From Actinomycetes bacterium (GTDB lineage: Bacteria > Actinomycetota > Acidimicrobiia > Acidimicrobiales > Palsa-688), in NCBI GenBank assembly GCA_021811865.1, contig JAKAQB010000082.1:1-13521 (forward strand): DNA of 13,521 bases, read 5' to 3'. A model generated the notes under the pieces. That model did no database searches, was not told the origin of the DNA, and was given only the letters and a program-made list of their open reading frames with translations. Position numbers and translations under genes: made by a program. This document shows positions 1-6,550 of the stretch, in pieces. How positions within the stretch are numbered: the first letter of the stretch is position 1; the number at the start of each line of letters is the position of its first letter.

Positions 1-356
1 GGAGCCGGGTCGCCCTGGATCCGGCACATCACCCTGAGGCGCCGGCCCATGGTCTCCACGCCCGGGCTGACGCGCTCGAACGGCAGGGTCTCCCACGCCG
101 GGAACAGCTCCACCTGGTCGGGGCCAAGGAAGGCAACCAGGTCGTTGGCCAGCCGTTCGGCGTCGGCGACGGTGGGCACGGCGACGAGCGCCGGCCGGCG
201 CCGGGCGGCCTCGGCCATGCCGGCGACGGCAAGGGCGCGCGCCGCCTCGGGCACGGCGACGACGGCGGAGCGGAGACCGCCGAGGTCGCTGAAGATCGGG
301 TCGCTGCGCAACAGGCGCAGGAGGGGCTGGAGCGGGGCGGTCACGTCTTCACCCAT
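1..356 (-). CDS. mfd: Transcription-repair coupling factor Mfd, N-terminal fragment
   Basis: Mfd is a DNA translocase that removes stalled RNA polymerase and recruits UvrA to lesions. Only about the first 118 residues are in the window; the gene continues past position 1. The fragment begins MGEDVTAPLQPLLRLLRSDP and contains FPAWETLPFERVSP followed by VETMGRRLRV, the conserved block of the UvrB-like N-terminal domain. No helicase motif is reached. The ATG at 354-356 overlaps the last 8 bases of pth and has no clear Shine-Dalgarno, so translation is probably coupled to pth; a GTG at 342-344 is an alternative start. Mfd next to pth is common in actinobacteria. Identity is secure for the domain seen; the full length cannot be judged. 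Confidence 0.9.
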   Translation of the reverse strand, partial: MGEDVTAPLQPLLRLLRSDPIFSDLGGLRSAVVAVPEAARALAVAGMAEAARRRPALVAVPTVADAERLANDLVAFLGPDQVELFPAWETLPFERVSPGVETMGRRLRVMCRIQGDPA

Positions 357-951
357 TGAACCGGTTCTGGGCGGCAACGACGCCCTCGGCGAGGATGCAC
401 TCGACGGCGTCGGCGGCCAGCTCGATGGTCACGTCCAGCTCGGTCCTCTCCCTCCTGCCGGGCGGTCGTAGGACATGGTCGGCACCGCGGTCCTTGCCGC
501 CGGGTGGCTTGCCGATCCCGATCCTCACCCGGCTGAACGCCTCGGAGCGCAGGTGCGCCTTGATGGAGCGCAGCCCGTTGTGGCCGGCGAGACCGCCGCC
601 CACCTTCACCTGCATCTTGCCGACGGGAAGGTCCAGCTCGTCGTGGACCACCACGAGCCTGGCGAGGTCCAGGACGCCGAAACGGCGCACGAGGGCGGCG
701 ACAGCCAGGCCCGACTCGTTCATGTAGGTGATGGGCACGGCCAGGGCGAGGTGGCGACCACCGACGACCGCTTCGGCCACGAGCGAGTTGTAGCGCCCGC
801 CGCGCAGGCGCTGGCCGTGGCGGGTGGCGAGCCGCTCGATGGTGTCGGCCCCGGCGTTGTGGCGGGTGCCGGCGAGCTCCTTGCCCGGGTTGCCGAGACC
901 GACGGCGAGGAGGTCCGCCGGGGTCCCCGTCCGCTGACGTCGGAGCGCCGG
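349..951 (-). CDS. pth: Peptidyl-tRNA hydrolase; start codon not identifiable
   Basis: Pth releases tRNA from peptidyl-tRNA that drops off the ribosome. The family active-site residues are all present: Asn in GLGNPG, His in TRHNAG, Asn in TYMNESG, Asp in HDELDLPVGK and Asn in GLAGHNGLRS. The end, AAQNRFNG, is typical. The coordinates give the whole open frame after the rplY stop (200 codons), because it contains no ATG, GTG, TTG or CTG before GLGNPG. The first in-frame GTG, at 778-780, would remove the catalytic Asn and His. A good Shine-Dalgarno (957-963) lies 5 bases before codon CCG (949-951), so initiation probably occurs near 940-951 on a non-standard codon, or a base here is wrong. pth is in the same frame as rplY, separated by one TGA, and overlaps mfd by 8 bases. 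Confidence 0.85.
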   Translation of the reverse strand, partial: PALRRQRTGTPADLLAVGLGNPGKELAGTRHNAGADTIERLATRHGQRLRGGRYNSLVAEAVVGGRHLALAVPITYMNESGLAVAALVRRFGVLDLARLVVVHDELDLPVGKMQVKVGGGLAGHNGLRSIKAHLRSEAFSRVRIGIGKPPGGKDRGADHVLRPPGRRERTELDVTIELAADAVECILAEGVVAAQNRFNG

Positions 952-1590
952 TCAGCCCTCCCCGGCGGCGACCGCCTCGTCCGGCGCCGCCCCGGTGGCA
1001 GCGGCTGCCTCCGCCCCGGCCTCCTCGGCGGCGACCGACAAGCCGGCGGCGACCACGACAGGCTCCTCGGGGTCGATGTCGGTGGTCACCCCGGATGGCA
1101 GCCGCAGCTGACCGACCCGGACGGCGTCGCCGATGGCGAGGCCGCTCACGTCCACCTCGATCGCGGTCGGGATCGAGCCCGGACGGGCGCGGATGGTGAG
1201 AGAGGTGAGCGGGTGCTCGAGCATGCCCTTCTCCTGCTCCACCGCCCGGGCCTCGCCGACGAGGACGACCGGCACTTCGGCCGAGACCACCTCGTCGCGG
1301 CTCACGACCTGGAAGTCGACGTGGGTGACGGTCCCGCGGACCGGATCGCGCTGCAGCACCCGAGCCAGCGCAAGGTGGTGGGTGCCGGCCACGTCGAGCG
1401 ACAGCAGCTGGTTGACGCCGCTCGCCCCGGAGAGGGCGGCGCGCAGGTCCCGCCTGTCCACGGACACCGGCGTCGCCTCGACGCTGTGGCCGTAGACGAC
1501 GGCGGGGATCCGGCCGGCGGCGCGCAGCCGGCGGGACGCCGCGCTCCCGGTCGACCGGCCGGGCTCCGCTGCAACAGTGATCTCAGGCAT
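952..1590 (-). CDS. rplY: 50S ribosomal protein L25 (TL5/CTC type)
   Basis: L25 binds 5S rRNA in the central protuberance of the large subunit. The 212-residue protein has the N-terminal L25 barrel (RRLRAAGRIPAVVYGH, then HLALARVLQRDPVRGTVTHVDF) and the extra C-terminal CTC/TL5 domain (GMLEHPLTSLTIRARPGSIP, IEVDVSGLAIGDAVRV). It ends in an Ala/Glu-rich tail, which is common in actinobacterial L25. I chose the ATG at 1588-1590 because MPEITV leads directly into the L25 fold; the frame stays open upstream, but that stretch reads through the prs end and looks random. It lies 25 bases after prs and directly before pth, so it is probably co-transcribed, with a possible extra promoter at 1600-1605. 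Confidence 0.95.
   Translation of the reverse strand: MPEITVAAEPGRSTGSAASRRLRAAGRIPAVVYGHSVEATPVSVDRRDLRAALSGASGVNQLLSLDVAGTHHLALARVLQRDPVRGTVTHVDFQVVSRDEVVSAEVPVVLVGEARAVEQEKGMLEHPLTSLTIRARPGSIPTAIEVDVSGLAIGDAVRVGQLRLPSGVTTDIDPEEPVVVAAGLSVAAEEAGAEAAAATGAAPDEAVAAGEG
957..963 (-). promoter_or_regulatory. Shine-Dalgarno-like GGGGAGG placed for pth
   Basis: On the minus strand GGGGAGG lies in the last codons of rplY, with 5 bases between it and the codon right after the rplY stop. This spacing would suit a pth start at about 946-951, but the codons there are CCG and GCG. The site is therefore useful for placing the missing pth start. It may also be a chance result of Gly/Glu codons. Confidence 0.45.
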
Positions 1591-1599
1591 GGCCCGACG

Positions 1600-1605
1600 A
1601 GTGTA
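1600..1605 (-). promoter_or_regulatory. Candidate -10 box (TACACT) for rplY
   Basis: TACACT on the minus strand sits 9 bases before the rplY ATG, in the short prs-rplY gap. It fits the actinobacterial TANNNT pattern and would give a leader of only 2-3 bases. No convincing -35 is seen. It may be an internal operon promoter or chance. Confidence 0.35.
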
Positions 1606-1615
1606 GTGGCCGGCG

Positions 1616-2611
1616 TCAGGTCTGGTTCTCGCCGCCGAAGATGGCGGACACCGAGCGGTCTGTGAAGACGGCGTCGATCGCCTCGGCAACGATGGGTGCG
1701 ACCGAGACCACCTCGATCTTGTCGATCTGCTTCTCCGGCGGCAGGGGAAGGGTGTCGGTGACGACGACCCGTGAGATCACCGAGTTCTTCAGGCGGTCCA
1801 CCGCCGGGTCGGAGAGGATGGCGTGGGTGGCCATCGCCCAGATCTCGGTGGCGCCCTTGGCCACGAGCAGGTCGGCGGCGGCGCAGATGGTGCCGGCGGT
1901 GTCGATCATGTCGTCGATGAGCACGCAGTGGCGGCCTTCGACTTCGCCCATCACGTCGAAGGCCTCGACCTGGTTGACGCTGTCCTTGCCCCGCCGCTTG
2001 TACACCGACGCCACGTCGATGTCGGTGCCGGCGTGGCGGGCGGCCTGCTCGGCCACCTTGGACCGGCCGGTGTCGGGGGAGACCATGACGAAGTGGCCGC
2101 GCGGCGCGTTGGTCCGGAGGTAGTCGGTGAGGAGGGGGACGGCGGTCAGGTGGTCGACCGGTCCGTCGAAGAACCCCTGGATCTGCCCGGCATGCAGGTC
2201 GACGGAGATGATCCGGTCGGCACCGGCCGTCAGGAAGAAGTCGGCGACCATGCGGGCCGTGATCGGCTCGCGGCTCTTGGACTTGCGGTCCTGGCGGCTG
2301 TAGCCGTAGTGCGGGCAGACGGCGGTGATCCGCTTGGCCGACGCCCGCTTGGCAGCGTCGATCATGATCCAGTGCTCGACGAGGGAGTCGTTGATGGACC
2401 TTCCGGCGGTGCGTCCGTGCGACTGGAGGACGAACACGTCGGCACCCCGGACCGAGTCGGCGAAGCGAGGACGGACCTCGCCGTTGGCGAAGTCGACCAG
2501 GTGGGCATCCCCGATGGGCACGTTCAGCCGGGTGGCGATGGCCTCGGCGAGGGCCGGGTGGGTGCGGCCCGAGAGCAGGTGCAACTTGCGGGTGGTGACC
2601 AGCTCCATCAT
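1616..2611 (-). CDS. prs: Ribose-phosphate pyrophosphokinase (PRPP synthetase)
   Basis: The enzyme makes PRPP from ribose 5-phosphate and ATP for nucleotide, histidine and tryptophan synthesis. The 331 residues match the usual class I length. Visible motifs in order: FANGEVRPRF near the N-terminus, SHGRTAGRSINDSLVE, the ATP-binding YGYSRQDRKSKSREPI, the metal-binding His in DLHAGQIQGFFD, VSPDTGR, and the PRPP-binding loop VLIDDMIDTAGT. The start is the first of two adjacent ATGs; it overlaps the glmU stop as ATGA and has GGAG 7 bases upstream. Co-translation with glmU is therefore likely, linking PRPP and UDP-GlcNAc supply as in other actinobacteria. Nothing looks damaged. Confidence 0.97.
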   Translation of the reverse strand: MMELVTTRKLHLLSGRTHPALAEAIATRLNVPIGDAHLVDFANGEVRPRFADSVRGADVFVLQSHGRTAGRSINDSLVEHWIMIDAAKRASAKRITAVCPHYGYSRQDRKSKSREPITARMVADFFLTAGADRIISVDLHAGQIQGFFDGPVDHLTAVPLLTDYLRTNAPRGHFVMVSPDTGRSKVAEQAARHAGTDIDVASVYKRRGKDSVNQVEAFDVMGEVEGRHCVLIDDMIDTAGTICAAADLLVAKGATEIWAMATHAILSDPAVDRLKNSVISRVVVTDTLPLPPEKQIDKIEVVSVAPIVAEAIDAVFTDRSVSAIFGGENQT

Positions 2612-3753
2612 GGGTGCGCTCCGCTCGGCCCGGTGCCTTCCTCGGCGACGCTAGCAGTGAAGTTGGGGCCGGTGACCCGGCCGGGGGCCACCCTCGAGCC
2701 GGGCGGCAGGTAGGCCCACGGGCCGACATGAGCGTCGGCGCCGATGTCGGCGCCGCGCCCGACGGTGGTGGCCACCACGGCGCGCGCCCCGACACGGCAG
2801 TCGGCGAGGTGGGTGTTGGGGCCGAGCTCGGCCCCGCCGGCGACGGTGGTGCGCCCCTGCAGGAGGGTGCCCGGGTAGATGCACACGTCGGAGGCCACCT
2901 CGACCGTCACGTCCAGGTAGGTGCTGTCGGGGTCGACCATGGTCACCCCGCGGGTGAGCCAGCCAACGTTGACCCTCCGGCGGAGCTCCGCCTCGACGCG
3001 CGCCAGTTGGACACGGTCGTTCACGCCGGCGACCTCCTCCGGGTCGGCGACGGCGAGAGCGCCGACGGTGTAGCCGGCGTCGTGGAGGACGGCGACGACA
3101 TCGGTGAGGTAGTACTCGCCCTGGGCGTTGTCGGGGCTGAGCCGGCGCAGGGCGGGGGCGACGACGGACCGGCGGAACACGTACACCGACGTGTTGACCT
3201 CCTCGATGGCCGCCTCGTCGACGGTGGCGTCAGCCTGCTCGACCACCCGTGCGACGCCTCCGCTACGGCCGCGCAGCACGCGGCCGTAGCCGGTCGGGTC
3301 CCCCATCCGGGCGGTGAGGAGCGTCGCAGCGTCCTCGGTGGCCTGGTGCACGGCCACCAGTTGCGCCAGCGTGGCGGTGCGCAGCAGCGGGGCGTCCCCG
3401 GGGAGCACGAGGACGTCGCCCTCCTCCGGGTCGTCGTCGAGCACGGTCATGGCCACCGACACGGCGTCGCCGGTGCCGCGCTGCACCCGCTGCTCGACGA
3501 ACTCAACCGGCAGGTCGGGGGGTGCCTCCTCCGCCACCGCCTTGACGACGCGCTCCCCGCCGTGGCCGACGACGACCACCACCCGGTCGAGACCGAGGCC
3601 GACGAGGGCGTGCAGCACGTGCAGCAGCATGGGCCGACCGCACAGCCGGTGCAGCGGTTTCGGCCGCTCCGACCGCATACGGGTGCCCTCCCCGGCGGCG
3701 AGGACGACCGCCGAGAGCGTCCGGCTGGGGGCGAAAGCCGGTCCCTGGTCCAT
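2608..3753 (-). CDS. glmU: GlmU-type UDP-GlcNAc pyrophosphorylase, C-terminally short
   Basis: GlmU normally acetylates GlcN-1-P and then uridylylates GlcNAc-1-P to UDP-GlcNAc for peptidoglycan. The uridylyltransferase half is intact: LAAGEGTRMRS and PK at residues 18-32, QRGTGDAV, LPGDAPLL, DPTGYGRVLR, EVNTSVYVF and GVNDRVQLARVE. A left-handed beta-helix follows (GRTTVAGGAELGPNTHLADC, VGRGADIGADAHVGPWAYLP). At 381 residues the protein is much shorter than the roughly 450-500 of bifunctional GlmU. It stops just after the RPGA-equivalent (here PPGS) and lacks the K-x-G-HLTYLGD region and the later acetyl-CoA coils. Loss of acetyltransferase activity is my inference. The stop overlaps prs as ATGA, so no hidden 3' remnant fits. 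Confidence 0.9.
   Translation of the reverse strand: MDQGPAFAPSRTLSAVVLAAGEGTRMRSERPKPLHRLCGRPMLLHVLHALVGLGLDRVVVVVGHGGERVVKAVAEEAPPDLPVEFVEQRVQRGTGDAVSVAMTVLDDDPEEGDVLVLPGDAPLLRTATLAQLVAVHQATEDAATLLTARMGDPTGYGRVLRGRSGGVARVVEQADATVDEAAIEEVNTSVYVFRRSVVAPALRRLSPDNAQGEYYLTDVVAVLHDAGYTVGALAVADPEEVAGVNDRVQLARVEAELRRRVNVGWLTRGVTMVDPDSTYLDVTVEVASDVCIYPGTLLQGRTTVAGGAELGPNTHLADCRVGARAVVATTVGRGADIGADAHVGPWAYLPPGSRVAPGRVTGPNFTASVAEEGTGPSGAHP
3262..3290. repeat. Perfect 12-bp inverted repeat inside glmU
   Basis: GCTACGGCCGCG and CGCGGCCGTAGC form a perfect 12-bp stem around a 5-base loop (3274-3278). It lies in the glmU codons for GYGRVLRGRS, so part of it is fixed by the conserved GYGR motif. It would be a very stable mRNA hairpin. 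There is no T-run, so it is not a classical terminator. Confidence 0.75.
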
Positions 3754-3760
3754 CGTCTAC

Positions 3761-3766
3761 GTTCTA
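3761..3766 (-). promoter_or_regulatory. Candidate -10 box (TAGAAC) for glmU operon
   Basis: TAGAAC on the minus strand is followed by 7 bases and then the glmU ATG, which would give a leaderless or almost leaderless mRNA. It matches TANNNT except for the last base. No Shine-Dalgarno is seen before glmU, which agrees with this. No clear -35 is visible in the 57-base gap shared with the tRNA gene. Confidence 0.4.
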
Positions 3767-3810
3767 CCAACCCGGTCGCCTGCCGATGTGCGACTCTGGT
3801 GAGGCCGCCA

Positions 3811-3883
3811 TGGCGGGTAGTTCAACTGGCAGAACGTCGGACTTTGGATCCGAAAGTTGCAGGTTCGAGCCCTGCCCCGCCAG
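3811..3883 (+). tRNA. tRNA-Gln, anticodon TTG (3844-3846)
   Basis: A full cloverleaf can be folded by eye. The acceptor TGGCGGG (3811-3817) pairs with CCCGCCA (3876-3882), with discriminator G3883. The D stem is GTTC/GAAC. The anticodon stem is TCGGA/TCCGA around loop CTTTGGA. The variable loop has 5 bases, and the T arm is GCAGG-TTCGAGC-CCTGC. The anticodon UUG reads CAA, and CAG by wobble. CCA is not encoded, so it must be added after transcription. Position 37 is G instead of the more usual A. The gene lies opposite in direction to the genes on both sides. Confidence 0.95.
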
Positions 3884-3900
3884 CCCGGCCCGGCCCGGCC
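3884..3900. repeat. Short CCCGG tandem repeat after the tRNA
   Basis: CCCGG is repeated just over three times between the tRNA and the convergent thiamine-diphosphate enzyme gene. Only 4-bp hairpins can be drawn across 3897-3913 and there is no T-run, so I do not call a terminator. The remaining gap up to 3914 holds nothing else that I recognise. Confidence 0.4.
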
Positions 3901-3914
3901 AAACCCCCCGGCCC

Positions 3915-5465
3915 TCATGGGGCGAGGGCGGCGTCGATCAGGTGGGGGCCCGGTTGGGCGAAGGCGCGCTGCAGCTGGTCGGTGAGCTCCTCGCCGGTCG
4001 TCGCCCGGCTCGCCGGCACGCCCATGCCCTCGGCGAGGGCGACGAAGTCGAGGGCCGGGCGGGAGAGGTCGAGGAGGCTGGCGGCGCGCGGTCCGGGGGA
4101 TCCGGCCTCCACCCGGTCGAGCTCCAGGGCGAGGATGGCGTAGGAGCGGTTGTCGACCAGCACGGTCGTCACGTCGAGGCCCTCGCGCGCCTGAGTCCAC
4201 AGGGCGGGCAACGTGTACATGGCGCTGCCATCCGCCTCGAGGCACACGACGGGACGGGACGGGGCGGCGACCGCCGCCCCGGTTGCGCACGGCAGGCCGA
4301 AGCCGATGCTCCCGCCGGTGAGGGTCAGCAGGTCGTGGGGCGGGGCGCCGGCCAGGGCCGCACCGAGGCCGGCGCTGGCGGTGATGGCCTCGTCGACGAC
4401 GACGGCCACCTCGGGCAGGGTGGCGCCGATGGCGGCGGCAAAGGTGGCAGCGTCGAGCGGGCCGGCCGGGGGCTCTGGGCGCGCCGGCGCCGCTACCGAG
4501 CCGGCGGGCGCGGCGCCGAGGCGGGCGGCTACCTCCCGGAGGGCCGCAGCCCCGTCGACCTGCGGCCCGGCCAGCTCGTGGACGGCGCACCCGGCCGGCA
4601 CCAGGTCACCTGGCAGGTGGGGGTAGGCGAAGAAGGCGACCGGTCGGCGGGCCCCGGCCAGCAGGAGGTGGCGGTGGCCGTCGAGCTGGCGCGCCGCGAC
4701 CTCGGCGAGGTAGGCGAGCCGTGCGAGGCGGGGCCGCCCGGCGCCGCGAGCCAGCCGGGGCGGGAAGGTCTCGCACAGCAGGGTGGCGCCGGTCGCAGCA
4801 GCGATGGCTGCCGCTCTCTCCTGGGCCGCCGGGTCGGCAACCACCGGACCGCCGATGAGGATGGCGACGGGCTCGCCGGAGCGGAGCGCGGCGACGGCGA
4901 CGGCGACGGCGTCCTCTCCCGGCGGAGCCGGGTCGGGCACCGGCTCCGGCGAGCCGGCGACGCCGCCCGGGCTCCACGACACGTCCGCCGGCAGGACGAG
5001 CGTGGCGACGCCCCCCGGGGGCCGGCGGGCGGCGGCCACGGCGGCCGCTGTGTCGCCGCCCACGTCGGCGGGCCGCCAACAACGGCGGACCCAGCGCGAC
5101 ACCGTCCACGCCAGGGAGTCGATGTCGGACTCGAGCGGGGCGTCGAGGCGCTTGTGGGCCACGGCGTGGTCGCCGACGACAGCGACGATCGGGGTGTGCG
5201 CCCGCCGGGCGTTGTGAAGGTTGGCGATGCCGTTGGCGAGCCCGGGGCCGAGGTGCAGCAGGGCCGCGGCGGGCCGGCCGGCCAAGCGGCCGTAGCCGTC
5301 GGCGGCTCCGGTCACGACGCCTTCGCTCAAGGCGAGGATGGGGCGCAGGCCGTCGACGGCGTCGAGGGCGGCCACGGCGTGCATCTCGGAGGTGCCCGGA
5401 TTGGCGAAGCAGGTGTCGACACCGCAGGCGACGAGCGTGGCCACCAGCGCCCGGGCTCCGGTCAC
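3915..5465 (-). CDS. Thiamine-diphosphate enzyme, benzoylformate decarboxylase/acetolactate synthase-like
   Basis: A 516-residue member of the ThDP-dependent 2-oxoacid decarboxylase superfamily. The N-terminal domain has NPGTSEMHAV, with the Glu (residue 27) that activates the cofactor, and HLGPGLANGIANLHNARRAH, typical of ALS-like proteins. The C-terminal ThDP/Mg site is EADGSAMY, about 25 residues and then DNRSY (residues 410-442); ADGS replaces the usual GDGS, as in benzoylformate decarboxylase-like relatives often annotated acetolactate synthase large subunit. No ilvN-type regulatory subunit lies next to it, so I doubt a branched-chain amino acid role. The start is GTG at 5463-5465, with GGAG 5 bases upstream and a GTGA overlap with the membrane protein gene; a longer frame up to 6254 lacks sensible protein. 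Substrate unknown. Confidence 0.85.
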   Translation of the reverse strand: MTGARALVATLVACGVDTCFANPGTSEMHAVAALDAVDGLRPILALSEGVVTGAADGYGRLAGRPAAALLHLGPGLANGIANLHNARRAHTPIVAVVGDHAVAHKRLDAPLESDIDSLAWTVSRWVRRCWRPADVGGDTAAAVAAARRPPGGVATLVLPADVSWSPGGVAGSPEPVPDPAPPGEDAVAVAVAALRSGEPVAILIGGPVVADPAAQERAAAIAAATGATLLCETFPPRLARGAGRPRLARLAYLAEVAARQLDGHRHLLLAGARRPVAFFAYPHLPGDLVPAGCAVHELAGPQVDGAAALREVAARLGAAPAGSVAAPARPEPPAGPLDAATFAAAIGATLPEVAVVVDEAITASAGLGAALAGAPPHDLLTLTGGSIGFGLPCATGAAVAAPSRPVVCLEADGSAMYTLPALWTQAREGLDVTTVLVDNRSYAILALELDRVEAGSPGPRAASLLDLSRPALDFVALAEGMGVPASRATTGEELTDQLQRAFAQPGPHLIDAALAP

Positions 5466-6550
5466 AGGAGCTCCACCCGACGCCGTGCCCAGCCGTAGGC
5501 GGGAACGGCCAGCAGCAGCGGCGCCCAGTAGCCGACGAGGCGGTAGACGGCCACGACGGCCACCGCCGGCGCAGCGGGCATGCCGAGGGCGATGAGCACG
5601 CCGATGGTGCCTCCTTCGACGACGCCGAAGCCGCCCGGGAGGGGGACGACCGCCCCGGCGAACTGCCCGGCCGTGTAGGCGAGCAACACCGCCGCCCAGG
5701 GAACGGGCAGGGCCAGCACGGAGAACACGGCGGTCAGGCAGCCGGCGTCCGCCAGCCAGTTGACGAGGCAGGCGAGCAGCACCGCCCCGCCCGTCGCCCA
5801 CCCGGCCCGCTGCCCGGCCGCCTCGGCCAGGAGGGCGTCGAGGCGGACCATGGCCGCCCGCAGGCGGGAGCGGATCCCCACCGCCGGTGAGGGCAGGACG
5901 AGGCCGTCGTCGGCGTGGCTGTGGTCGAGCCGGTGGGTGAGGGCGACGAACCCGAAGGTCCCGGCGACGAAGACGGCGCAGGCACCGGCGGCCACTGCGC
6001 CCGGGACCACCCCGGCGACGCCGACGCCGGCGATCCCGAGGCCGATCAACGTCACCGACGAGGCGAAGCCGGCGGCCAGCACCACCCAGCTGGCTTGGGC
6101 CGCCCGGGCCCCACGCCGGGCGTACTGGTGCGCCGACCACACGCTCGAGCTCACCGTGCCGGCAGGCAGCACGATGGCCATCCCGTTGGCCGCCAGCGTG
6201 AGGGCGACGGCGTCGCCTTCGGCGAGGCCCACCCCGGCGCGGCGCAGCAGCCACCTCGGCACCTGGGCGAGGGCGAGGAGCGAGACGAGCTCGCAGGCCG
6301 CTGCCGCGGCCAGCCCACCGGGGTCGGGGTGGCGGAGGCGGGCGAGGCCGGCGCCCACCGCCGACGCGAAGCCGGGCGCCTCCTCCCCAGCGAAGCCGGC
6401 GACGGCTGCCACGACGACGACTTCGATGGCGAGGACGGTCGTCCGCCGGCGGCGGGATGCGCTCTCTCGTTCGGAGGTGGCATCCGCTGCCGGTGGGCTG
6501 GGTGGGGCGGTCAGGGTCAACGCCGCTCCTGCCGGCAGCGGTTGCGGCAC
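5462..6550 (-). CDS. YbhN/UPF0104 (lysylphosphatidylglycerol synthase TM-like) membrane protein
   Basis: An integral membrane protein of up to 362 residues with about eight hydrophobic segments. It carries the family signature PLPGGFGVVEGG in the C-terminal part and the ANGMAIVLPAG segment in the middle. The family is the transmembrane part of MprF/LPG synthases; stand-alone members such as YbhN have no firmly known substrate, though a lipid role is often proposed. The soluble aminoacyl-transfer domain of MprF is absent. The GTG at 6550 overlaps the FAH gene by 34 bases. A TTG at 6518-6520 with AGGAG 5 bases upstream would give a TTGA 4-base overlap and 352 residues, and may be the true start. 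The 3' end overlaps the ThDP gene by 4 bases. Confidence 0.85.
   Translation of the reverse strand: MPQPLPAGAALTLTAPPSPPAADATSERESASRRRRTTVLAIEVVVVAAVAGFAGEEAPGFASAVGAGLARLRHPDPGGLAAAAACELVSLLALAQVPRWLLRRAGVGLAEGDAVALTLAANGMAIVLPAGTVSSSVWSAHQYARRGARAAQASWVVLAAGFASSVTLIGLGIAGVGVAGVVPGAVAAGACAVFVAGTFGFVALTHRLDHSHADDGLVLPSPAVGIRSRLRAAMVRLDALLAEAAGQRAGWATGGAVLLACLVNWLADAGCLTAVFSVLALPVPWAAVLLAYTAGQFAGAVVPLPGGFGVVEGGTIGVLIALGMPAAPAVAVVAVYRLVGYWAPLLLAVPAYGWARRRVELL

Noticed and set aside
475..1665. Long plus-strand open frame (396 codons) opposite pth and rplY
   Set aside because: Low-complexity, Gly/Ala/Arg/Asp-rich translation without motifs, antisense to two clear conserved genes. Typical shadow frame in very GC-rich DNA.
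4889..4911. GGCGAC tandem repeat
   Set aside because: Only about three copies, coding Ala-Val in a linker of the ThDP enzyme; explained by biased codon use.
2614..5498. Long plus-strand frames (509 and 570 codons) opposite glmU and the ThDP enzyme
   Set aside because: They read through the tRNA or opposite motif-bearing genes, and the translations show no recognisable domain.
5466..6254. N-terminal extension of the ThDP enzyme frame
   Set aside because: The extra part is Arg/Pro-rich and overlaps the UPF0104 gene. The GTG at 5465 with GGAG and a 4-base overlap starts right at the conserved domain.
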